From Streptomyces thinghirensis (GTDB lineage: Bacteria; Actinomycetota; Actinomycetia; Streptomycetales; Streptomycetaceae): a DNA stretch of 37,397 bases. Of the stretch, positions 29,561-37,397 are shown in pieces. The notes beneath the pieces are model-generated. The model did no database searches. It was not told where the DNA came from and saw nothing but the letters and a program-made list of their open reading frames with translations. Position numbers and translations under genes: made by a program. The stretch is taken from positions 1 through 37,397 of the forward strand of contig JAKFGP010000035.1 in the NCBI GenBank assembly GCA_021502835.1, read 5' to 3'. Position 1 is the stretch's first letter; the number at the start of each line of letters is the position of its first letter.

Positions 29561-31942
29561 ATGAGTCCGGTCAACCCGTTCGACGATGCCGCCACGGCCC
29601 GCGCAGTCGTCGACGACTCCGGCACCCTGCTGGAGTGGAACGAGGGCGCCGGCCTGCTGCTGGGTCATCCCGCCGCCGAGGTCGTGGGGCGCCCCGCCGC
29701 CGGGTTGCTGGCCGACGGCGGCGACGGCACTCCCCCCGGGCCCGGCGACGAGCACTGGCACGGCACCCTGGCGCTGCGGCACCGCGACGGGCACACCGTG
29801 TCCGTGTGGGTGCTCGCCCACCGCAGACCGCCGCAGGACGGCGCACCTCGCACGTGGCTGGCCGTCGCCCCCTTGGAGCGTGGTCCCGACCCGGCGGACG
29901 ACCCGCTGGTCAGAGCCGCTCTCACCCAGGCCCCCTGCGCCATGATGATCTTCGACGACCGGCTCCTGCTGCGCGGTGTCAACAACGCCATGGCGCAGCT
30001 CGTCGGGCTCCCGCCCGACCGCCTCCGCGGTCTGCGGGCCACCGACATGAGCGGCCGGCCGCAGAACGCGGAACTCAAACGTCACATGCGGCGGGTACTG
30101 GCCTCCGGCCACCGGTACGACATGCAGGCCCATCTCAGGGCCGTCGGCGAGAGCCGCGCCCACGCGTGGAACGCCCGTATCGCGCCGCTCACCGACGCCG
30201 GCGGCCAGGTCCTCGGCGTGTGTGTGAGCGTCCACGACCTCACGGAGCAGCACCTCGCCCGGGAACGGCTGCAGCTGGTCAACGAGGCCAGCGTGCGCAT
30301 CGGCAGCACGCTCGACGTGACCCGTACGGCCCAGGAGCTGGCGGACGTGTGCGTGCCCGCGCTCGCCGACTTCGTGAGCGTCGACCTGCTGGACCCGCTC
30401 GAACACGGCGGTGAGCCCGCCACCGTGCTCGAGCCACCGGTCGGCCTGCGCAGGACGGCCTACCGGTCGGTCGCCCCGGGCGGCCCGGAGGCGGTGGCCG
30501 AACCGGGACAGCTGGACGTCTACCCGGCCGGCTCGCCCCAGGCCGAATCCCTGCTCTCGGGGCAGGCGATCGTCGCCGCGGACGCCTTCGGCGACCTCGA
30601 ACGGTGGCTGGAATGGGACCCCGTCCGCCTGCGGCGGGTCAGGGAGTACGGCATCCACTCCACGATGTCCGTGCCGCTCCAGGCCCGCGGCACCACCCTC
30701 GGTGTCGCGGTCTTCACCCGGTTCCGGCAGCCCTACCCGTTCACCCACGACGACGTACTGCTGGCCGAGGAGGTTTCGGCCCGCGCCGCCGTCTGCATCG
30801 ACAACGCCCGCCGTTACTCCCGTGAGCGCGAGGCCACGCTGACCCTGCAGCGCAGTCTGCTCCCGCGGTGGCTGCCGCCCACCGCCGCGGTGGAGGCGGC
30901 CTCCCGCTACCTCCCGGCGGCCCGTTCGGGGGTCGGCGGCGACTGGTTCGACGTCATCCCGCTGTCCGGGATGCGGGTCGCCATGGTCGTCGGGGACGTC
31001 GTCGGCCACGGCATCCAGGCCTCGGCCACCATGGGCCGGCTGCGCACCGCCGTCCGCACCCTCGCCGACATCGACCTGACGCCCGACGAACTGCTCACCC
31101 ACCTCGACGACCTGGTCGTCCGGCTGTCCGAGGAGTCCGGCGACGACAGCGCGGGCGAGGTCGGCGCCACCTGCCTGTACGCGGTGTACGACCCGGTGTC
31201 GCGGCGTTGCTCCCTGGCCCGGGCCGGGCATCCGCCGCCCGTCCTCGTCCCGCCGGACGGCCCGCCCCAACAGGTCGAGCTGCCCTCGGGTCCCCGCTGG
31301 GCGTGGGCGGGCTGCCGTTCGAGTCCGCCGAGCTGGAGCTGCGCGAGGGCAGCGTGCTGTCGTTCTACACCGACGGGCTGGTCGAGAGCCGGGAGCGGGA
31401 CGCCGACGCCGGCCAGGCGCTGCTGCGCGAGGCCCTGGCGGCCCCCGCCGTATCACTGGACGCGACGTGCGACCGGGTGCTGAACGCGCTGCTCCCCTCG
31501 GGCAGCGCCGCCGACGACGTGGCGCTGCTGATGGCCTGCACCCGGGGGGCTGCCCGCCGGCCAGGTCGCGACCTGGGACATTCCGGCCGACCCGTCGCTG
31601 GTGGCCCCCGTCCGCAAGCAGGTCGTCGAGCAGTTGTCCGCCTGGGCCCTGCTGGAGGCGTCCTTCACCGCCGAACTGGTCGTGAGCGAGCTGGTCACCA
31701 ACGCCATCCGGTACGGCTCCCCGCCCATCCGGCTGCGACTGATCCACGACACGGCCACCCTGATCTGCGAGGTCTCCGACACCAGCCACACGGCGCCGCA
31801 TCTGCGCCGGGCCAAGACCCTGGGACGAGGGCGGCCGCCGGGCTGCTGCTGGTGGCCCAGCTGACCCAGCGCTGGGGCAGCCGGCACACGACCGAGGGCA
31901 GAGACGATCTGGGCGGGACTGGGGCTGCTCGACGAGGAGTGA
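29561..31942 (+). CDS. PAS-PAS-GAF-SpoIIE-HATPase signalling protein
   Basis: A partner-switch protein of about 793 residues, unbroken until about 31290. ATG 29561 has GGAG 8 bases upstream; a GTG at 29540 is in the same frame. Domain order: PAS 1 (VVDDSGTLLEWNEGAGLLLG), PAS 2 (MIFDDRLLLRGVNNAMAQLV to VCVSVHDLTEQ), GAF (VNEASVRIGSTLDVTRTAQE to AAVCIDNARRYS), SpoIIE phosphatase (LQRSLLPRWLPP, GVGGDWFDVIPL, VVGDVVGHG, LARAGHPPPVLVPP, LSFYTDGLVESRERD), and after two indels (near 31290 and 31550) an anti-sigma ATPase domain (ASFTAELVVSELVTNAIRYG, GLLLVAQLTQRWGSRH). The end is LGLLDEE at TGA 31940-31942. The phosphatase and kinase modules lie in one chain. No STAS partner is near. Confidence 0.94.
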
Positions 31943-32003
31943 GCGCGGGCGTGAGGCGCAGGACGGCGCCGTAGGGAGTACGCCGGAGGACCGCGCCGGA
32001 TGA

Positions 32004-32026
32004 GCGCACCCGTCTCCCGGGTGCGC
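32004..32026 (+). terminator. Terminator after the SpoIIE-HATPase gene
   Basis: Perfect 9-bp arms GCGCACCCG and CGGGTGCGC with a 5-base loop, followed by CCGTCGTTT. It is 62 bases past the stop codon. Confidence 0.8.
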
Positions 32027-32131
32027 CCGTCGTTTCCCGGCCCGCGCGGGGGACACTCAAGGCACAGGGCGGACGGTGCCGCCGCACAGGTGGCGGACCG
32101 TGCGCGAGACCGACGGGAGTGTGTAGAAGCG

Positions 32132-32778
32132 ATGGCGAACACGTCCCAGCCCGGACACCGCACCGCTCTGCTGGCGAGCGCGGTCGCGCTCCTCGGCCTG
32201 GTGAGCGCCTGCGGCACGCGGAGCAGCACGTCGAGCGCCCCACAGCCCACCGAGGCCCCGCGCACGACCAGTCCGGACACCGGGTGCGTCCACCGCACCC
32301 GCGGTCACCACCGCCCCCAGCGACATCGCCGGATCGGCCTCGCCTCCGCCCGCACCGACGGCCGCTGCCACACCTCCGAGCTGCGCGCCGCCGCTCGGCC
32401 GCGTCGACCCCGGCGCCGGACAGCGGAACTTCCCGATCGTGCTGACCAACACCTCCGACCGCACCTGCACCTGTACGGGTATCCCGGCGCCGCCTTCGTC
32501 GACGCGTCCGGCGAGCAACTGGGCCCCGGACCCCCGAACGCTCGCCCTCCTCCCCCCGGACGGTCACGCTGAGCGCGGGGAAGAGCGCGTGGGCCGGGCT
32601 GTCGTTCTCCAGCCCGCAGATCAGCGGCGCCCGCACCGCCACCCCGGCGGCGCTGCTCGTCACCCCGCCGGACGAGCGGGACCCGATCAAGGTCGAGTGG
32701 AAGGCCGGCGAGGGTCCCGGTGGGCGGCGACGAGTCGTCGGTGTCCGTCACCGCCCTGGAGCCCGGGACGGGCCCTGA
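32132..32778 (+). CDS. DUF4232-like secreted lipoprotein (frame-broken)
   Basis: Lipoprotein of about 215 residues. ATG 32132 gives MANTSQPGHRTALLASAV, a hydrophobic core and the lipobox LVSAC, with Cys at about residue 27. A Ser/Thr/Pro/Ala linker follows. The folded domain reads AGQRNFPIVLTNTSDRTCT, then YGYPGAAFVDASGEQLGP, TVTLSAGKSAWAGLSFSSP and ATPAALLVTPPDERDPIKVE. This is the DUF4232 pattern found in many actinobacterial lipoproteins of unknown function. The end is uncertain: TGA 32776-32778 fits if one more base is corrected. It converges on the aldo/keto reductase with about 16 bases between them. Confidence 0.78.
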
Positions 32779-32794
32779 CACGTCGAGCCGGGTA

Positions 32795-33766
<972 letters not shown>

Positions 33767-33844
33767 CGTTGCTGCTCCTGTCTTCGGGATCATCAGTACC
33801 AGGGGCGAGCGTACGTCTTCGTGCGGGCTCGAAGCCGGGGCGGG

Positions 33845-34410
33845 TCAGCGCTGTTCGAGCAGGTCGAGGGCCCGCTCCCAGGCGAACTCCGGGCGACCGC
33901 CGTCCTCCCCCGCCGCACCGGCGTACGGGTCGCCGAAGCGCACGCCCATCCCGCGCAGCCGGGTCAGGCTCTCCCCGGTACGCGGGGTGGGAGGCCAGCG
34001 CGTCGGCCACGCACGGCAGGACGGCGACGGGGACGTCCAGGCCGCAGGCCTCGCACAGGGTGGCGACGGCGAGGGTGTCGGCCGGGCCGGCGGCCCATTT
34101 GTTGACCGTGTTGAAGGTGGCGGGCGCGACCACGACGGCGTCCGGCGCCGGGAAGGGCCGCGGATCGCCGGGGCGGCGCCAGGCCGAGCGGATGGGGCGG
34201 CCGGTCTGTGCCTCGACGGCGGCGGTGTCGAAGAAGCCGTCCATGGCGACCGGGGTCGCGAAGACGCCGACCTCCCAGTCGCGCTCCTGCGCCTGGCGGT
34301 GATCAACTTTGCTGACGCCGGAGGCTACGCCGCGGGCGCAGACGACGACGTAGAGAAGGGCTTCACCCGGCTTCTCCGGACTGCTCGGCGCTCCGGACCT
34401 GTTCGCTCAC
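33845..34410 (-). CDS. Flavoprotein, phosphopantothenoylcysteine decarboxylase-like (frame-broken)
   Basis: FMN-binding flavoprotein of about 188 residues, of the family that includes PPC decarboxylases and lantibiotic EpiD. The GTG at 34408-34410 gives MSEQVRSAEQSGEAG, then LLYVVVCARGVASGVSKL and QERDWEVGVFATPVAMDGFF. The clean middle reads FPAPDAVVVAPATFNTVNKW, AAGPADTLAVATLCEACGLD and VPVAVLPCVADALASHPAYR. The PATFNTVNKWAAGxAD stretch is the flavin and substrate region of the family. The end FAWERALDLLEQR stops at 33845. The Cys in LCEACG and LPCV are conserved-type positions. It starts 9 bases after the NTF2-like stop. Its substrate is not known; stand-alone copies are common in Streptomyces. 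Confidence 0.82.
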
Positions 34411-34419
34411 CCGGGAACC

Positions 34420-34862
34420 CTACTGAACGGGCGCCGCGGGCCGTGGATGCGGCGGTCCGACTCCGTGATGGCCACGTCGTTGATGCTCGCCTCCCGCCGG
34501 GTCATCAGGCCGTGCTCGTCGAACTCCCAGAGTTCGTTGCCGTAGGAGCGCCACCACTGGGGCCGTCGGCGTCGCGGGACTCGTACTGCGAAAGCGGACG
34601 GCGATGCGGTTGCCGTCGAAGGCCCAGAGGTCCTTGCGCAGCGCGCGTACTCGAGTTCGCGCGCCCACTCGGCGGTCAGGAACTCGACGATGGCGGCACG
34701 GCCGGTGAGAAGGTGTCGCGGTTGCGCCAGACCGAGTCCTCGGAGTAGGCGAGCGCGACCTTGTGCGGGTCGCGGGTGTTCCACGCGTCCTCCGGCCGCC
34801 CGCACCTTGCGGGCGGCGGTCTCCCGGGTGAACGGCGGCAGGGGCGGGCGGTCGGTGGTCAT
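34420..34862 (-). CDS. NTF2-like (DUF1348) protein (frame-broken)
   Basis: A protein of about 148 residues of the nuclear transport factor 2 superfamily, DUF1348 group. The ATG at 34860-34862 follows GGAGGTTCGGC. It reads [20 protein letters not shown], then across frames [20 protein letters not shown] and [25 protein letters not shown] sequence, [18 protein letters not shown] and [20 protein letters not shown], then [20 protein letters not shown]. This cone-shaped fold often acts as a small lyase or isomerase, and this group has no proven reaction. The stop is placed at TAG 34420. It is the first gene of a likely operon and diverges from the TetR gene 129 bases away. Confidence 0.87.
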
Positions 34863-34890
34863 GCTAGCCGAACCTCCGTGCGGAGAAGTG

Positions 34891-34907
34891 GAGAACGGGG
34901 AGTTCTC
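34891..34907. promoter_or_regulatory. TetR operator candidate 1: GAGAAC-N5-GTTCTC
   Basis: Perfect 6-bp arms with a 5-base spacer, about 29 bp upstream of the NTF2-like start and 84 bp before the TetR start. The same arms recur at 34930-34945. Confidence 0.75.
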
Positions 34908-34929
34908 TGCGTGGTGGCTGCTACCGTAT

Positions 34930-34945
34930 GAGAACGCTCGTTCTC
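34930..34945. promoter_or_regulatory. TetR operator candidate 2: GAGAACG-N2-CGTTCTC
   Basis: Perfect 7-bp arms with a 2-base spacer. A further half-site GAGAACG follows at 34954-34960. The pair of related palindromes in a divergent promoter is the usual layout of a TetR autoregulatory region. Confidence 0.82.
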
Positions 34946-34991
34946 TGGTCAAGGAGAACGCATCGAGGCACACGTCGGGGAAGAGGTCTCC

Positions 34992-35605
34992 ATGGACAGC
35001 GAGGTCGCCCGGGAACGGGCTCTGGACGCGGCGGAGCGGCTCTTCTACGGGCGGGGCGTCCAGGCCGTCGGCATGGACGACGTCCGCGGCGACTCCGGTG
35101 TCTCCGCTCAGACGCCTCTACCAGCTGTTCCCGGCCAAGGAGCAGCTCGTGGTGGCCTACCTGGAGCGGCCGGGACGTGCGCTGGCGGGAGCGGCTGGCG
35201 GAACACGTCGACCGGTACGAGGAACCCGGCGCCCGGATTTTGGCCGTCTTCGACTGGCTCGGGCAGTGGTTCGCCGAACCGGACTTCCGCGGCTGCGCGT
35301 GGATCAACGCGTCACGGCGAACTGGGGGCCACCTCTGCTCCGGTGGCGGACCGGGTGCGGGCGCACAAGGGCGCTTTCCGGGAGTTCCTCGACGGCCTGG
35401 CGGCGGGCGCGGGACTGCCGGCCGCGGTGGGCGGGCAGCTGTTCCTGCTGGCCGAGGGCGCCATGGTGACGGCGGGCGTCACGGGCGGCACGGAACCGGC
35501 CCGGGGGCGGCACGTGAGGCGGCGCGGTTACTGCTGGGTGCCGCCGGGGCGGATACCCCGGCGGCGGACGCCGGCGGTGTCAGCCCACCGTCTGCGACAC
35601 GGTGA
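34992..35605 (+). CDS. TetR/AcrR-family transcriptional regulator (frame-broken)
   Basis: Repressor of about 200 residues. ATG 34992 gives MDSEVARERALDAAERLFYG, then RGVQAVGMDDVRGDSGVSLR and RLYQLFPAKEQLVVAYLERR, the TetR helix-turn-helix (the YQLF motif in place of YxHF). The ligand domain follows: RWRERLAEHVDRYEEPGARI, LAVFDWLGQWFAEPDFRGCAW, INAS, then ADRVRAHKGAFREFLDGLA, GGQLFLLAEGAMVTAGVTGG and AREAARLLLGAAG. The end at TGA 35603-35605 overlaps the 3' end of the convergent ferredoxin gene by 26 bases. It probably represses itself and the divergent NTF2-like, flavoprotein and aldo/keto reductase genes through the GAGAAC repeats. The ligand is unknown. Confidence 0.9.
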
Positions 35606-35782
35606 TGGCTCCGGACGGGGCAGGCCCGGGCCGTTTCGCGTACCAGTGCGCTGCCGCCGCCGTCCTCCCGGCCGGGCAGGACCGTGCTGTAGCCGTCGTC
35701 GTCCTGCGTGAACACGTCCGGTGCGGTCAGCGCGCACTGGCCCGCGCCGATGCAGGGTGTCCTTGTCGATGCCGATGTGCAT
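35580..35782 (-). CDS. 3Fe-4S-type ferredoxin, P450 partner
   Basis: Small electron carrier of about 67 residues. The ATG at 35780-35782 gives MHIGIDKDTCIGAGQCALTA after one deleted base, then PDVFTQDDDGYSTVLPG and ARACPVRSITVSQTVG with TGA at 35580-35582. The Cys-x5-Cys spacing (CIGAGQC) and the single Cys-Pro (CPVR) are the ligands of the 3Fe-4S ferredoxins that feed cytochromes P450. It starts 12 bases after the P450 stop, and its RBS (TAGGAGG) includes the P450 stop codon, so translation is probably coupled. Confidence 0.9.
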
Positions 35783-35794
35783 GTCGCGAGCCTC

Positions 35795-37062
35795 CTACCA
35801 GGCCACGGGGAGTTCAACATCCCCTGGGATCGTTGTCGCCGGGTTTGAAGGGGATCTCCTCCGCGGGGCGGCCAGGCGCGGCGAGGGGCAGCCTCTCGAA
35901 GAGCGTTGCGGCAGGTGCGATCTCCAGCTCGCGCGGGCCAGGTTCTGGCCGAGGCACTAGTGGTCTGCCGAACCCGAAGGCGACGTGGTGGCGGGCCGGG
36001 CGGTGCCAGTCGAGGGCGTCCGGGTCCGGGGTAGACAGTCGTCGCCGGTTGATGACGGGGGTCGAGAAGACGACCCCGTCGCCGGCCCAGATCGGTCTGC
36101 CCGTCCCACCTCGATGTCCTCGGTGGCCAGCCGCAGCAGCCCGTCCGCGATGGACCAGGACGCGCATCAGTTCCTCGACCGCGCCGGGCGGCAGAGCGGG
36201 GTCCTCCGCAGCTCGGCCAGAGCGGCGCGGGGTTGCTTCAGCAGGGTGTAGGTGCCGAAGCGAGATCATGTTGGCGGTCGTCTCGTGGCCCGCGACCGGC
36301 AGGATGACCGCCAGCGCGACCAGCTGCTCGCGGTCGGCGGCGCCCTCGCTCAGCTGCTGCCGGACCAGGTCGTCCAGCGGGCCCTCGCCGGGTGTCCCGC
36401 TCTTGCGGTGGATCAGCTCGCCCAGGTACGCCTCCAGTCGGTCGCGGGCGTCCTGGGTGTCGGCGGGCCGGGGCCCGCGCAGCAGGCGACGGGACTGGTT
36501 CCTCGAAAAAGAAGTCGTGGTCGGCGTAAGGGGGACGCCGAGGCGGCGCGCAGATCACCATCGAGGGGGACGGGCAGCGCGAGAGTCCGTCACCAGTTCG
36601 GCGGGGCGGGCCCCTGCGCGATCATCGCGTCGAGCCGTTCGTCCACGATCCCTGGATCGCGGGCGCAGGGCGGTGGCGCGTTTGAGGGAACGAACTCGGG
36701 AGGACCATCCTGCGCTGGGTGCGGTGTTCGGGATCGTCGACACCGAGCAGGGCGATCCTACCCGGTCGCGTACGGCGGCGAGGCGCGCCGGGTGGCGGGG
36801 AAGCCGTCGCGGGTGCGGTCGGTGGACAGCCGCTGGTCGGCCAGCAGCCAGCCTGCGGGCGGCGGCGATGTCCGGTCACCAACCGAAGGCCGGACGGCCG
36901 TCGAAGAGGAGTGATCCGGGCCGGCGGCCGGGCGGCGCGCAGCGGGTCGTAGGCAGCAGGAGGGGTGGTAGGGACAAGGTCGGTCCACGGGAGGAAGGCG
37001 ATGAGTTCCGTCGCGCCCCGCCGGTGCTGTGTGGTGTCCGGCGTGGTGTGCGTGTCCGTCAT
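35795..37062 (-). CDS. Cytochrome P450 (frame-broken)
   Basis: Haem monooxygenase of about 420 residues, cytoplasmic, using the ferredoxin downstream. The ATG at 37060-37062 follows GAGG and gives MTDTHTTPDTTQHRRGATE. Motifs across frames: LLGVDDPEHRTQRRMVLPSF (C-helix region with H-x3-R), DLVRQQLSEGAADREQLVAL, LAVILLVAGHETTANMISLG (I-helix oxygen-binding motif AGHETT), AVEELMRVLS (E-x-x-R), then RHHVAFGFG with the haem loop CLGQNLARAELEIA, and LPVAW at TAG 35795-35797. A TAG at 35957-35959 stands where Gln of the H-Q-C haem loop is expected; with intact sequence on both sides I take it as a base-call error. The substrate cannot be told. Confidence 0.9.
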
Positions 37063-37284
37063 GTGGAAGACCTCGCAGACGAAGAGTGCCTCGTGCCGAT
37101 CTTCATTAGATGCCCCGGGCACCTATACGGCGACGCCAAGTTCGGCCAGATCGGTGGCAGGAGCGCACTGGCCCGGGGATCGTCGGAGATCGGCGGGCTG
37201 GACGGGGTACGGATGGATCCTCCACCGGCCGGTGTTGCACCACGGTGTCAGTCAGCCGTACGACACGACGATGGGACGGAAGCC
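37063..37284. other. Divergent intergenic region, P450 and nitroreductase
   Basis: About 222 bases that should contain both promoters. No clear palindrome or repeat is seen. Confidence 0.4.
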
Positions 37285-37397
37285 ATGCCTCTTGAGGGCG
37301 AGTGAACGCCAGCCCGCGACGCAGTGGGTGCGCGAGCAGTGGAGCTCTACGAGAGCTCGGGCGGCACGAAGGGCCTGACCCTGTTGGACACGGGGAT
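37285..37397 (+). CDS. Deazaflavin-dependent nitroreductase, N-terminus only
   Basis: The ATG at 37285 gives MPLEGE, and after one or two indels the sequence reads SPTQWVREQ, VELYESSGGTKGLTLLDTG and runs off the window edge. This is the usual N-terminus of the F420-dependent Ddn-type nitroreductase family, in which the TLLDTG segment is followed by the PVVILTTRG strand. About 38 of some 145 residues are present. The family uses reduced F420 for quinone or nitro substrates. It diverges from the P450 gene. Confidence 0.82.

Noticed and set aside
29528..32056. An 842-codon antisense frame opposite the SpoIIE-HATPase gene
   Set aside because: It mirrors a well-supported coding gene. Antisense frames stay open in very GC-rich DNA, and the translation has no recognisable domain.
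35957..35959. In-frame TAG in the haem-binding loop of the P450
   Set aside because: It replaces the CAG expected in H-Q-C-L-G, with intact sequence on both sides and many other base errors nearby. A base-call error is more likely than a nonsense mutation.

Overview
The window is chromosomal DNA from a high-GC actinomycete, almost certainly Streptomyces. The support is very high GC with strong third-position bias, GTG and TTG starts, a Streptomyces subtilisin inhibitor (SSI) gene, a CebR-type operator, several SpoIIE-type phosphatases and a lactate-monooxygenase-like enzyme. The DNA carries pervasive single-base insertions and deletions, often at C or G runs. Nearly every conserved gene switches frame one to many times while its encoded motifs remain intact. 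The stretch from about 28.3 to 31.3 kb is much cleaner. I read this as raw-read error rather than mass pseudogenisation. Gene ends below are reconstructed by following conserved protein segments across frames, so nominal lengths may not be multiples of three.

Layout: 0-1.8 kb (minus) holds a dTDP-glucose 4,6-dehydratase, a doubtful small ORF and a CBS-domain protein. 1.9-6.8 kb holds two divergent GAF/PAS-SpoIIE phosphatases, then a pair of strong hairpins. 7.1-8.5 kb (minus) is a secreted S1 serine protease with an acidic Gly-rich repeat tail. 9.0-15.3 kb (plus) is the most interesting locus: a small cysteine-free peptide with a double-glycine leader, a hairpin, and an NHLM-type export apparatus (HlyD adaptor, C39-peptidase ABC transporter, second ABC transporter), with no recognisable modification enzyme. 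15.4-18.7 kb (plus) holds a Ppx/GppA-like phosphatase, then a compact set of a haem-oxygenase-like iron enzyme, a HemK2-type methyltransferase and a CDGSH iron-sulfur protein. A strong terminator separates these from the minus-strand SSI gene.

19.6-20.8 kb (plus) is an FMN alpha-hydroxyacid oxidase. 21.0-22.6 kb (minus) is an unusual protein that looks like a sigma-factor-like cytoplasmic part joined through a membrane span to a ricin-type lectin domain. 23.0-23.7 kb (minus) is a toxin-antitoxin pair (ribbon-helix-helix antitoxin, Fic/Doc-like toxin). 23.8-29.3 kb (minus) holds a GH9 cellulase with a perfect CebR box upstream and, upstream of that, a Tat-exported GH2 glycosidase with its own terminator. 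29.6-31.9 kb (plus) is a PAS-PAS-GAF-SpoIIE-HATPase protein, followed by a terminator and a DUF4232-like lipoprotein.

32.8-34.9 kb (minus) is a probable three-gene operon (NTF2-like/DUF1348 protein, flavoprotein, aldo/keto reductase). It is divergent from a TetR regulator, with two related inverted repeats between them. 35.6-37.1 kb (minus) is a cytochrome P450 coupled to a 3Fe-4S-type ferredoxin. The window ends inside the first codons of a deazaflavin-dependent nitroreductase.

Functional themes are peptide export, polysaccharide degradation with cello-oligosaccharide control, protease/inhibitor secretion, partner-switching phosphatases, and redox enzymes. The best candidates for an under-described system are the Cys-free double-glycine peptide with its NHLM exporter, the iron enzyme/methyltransferase/CDGSH set, and the sigma-like/lectin membrane protein.
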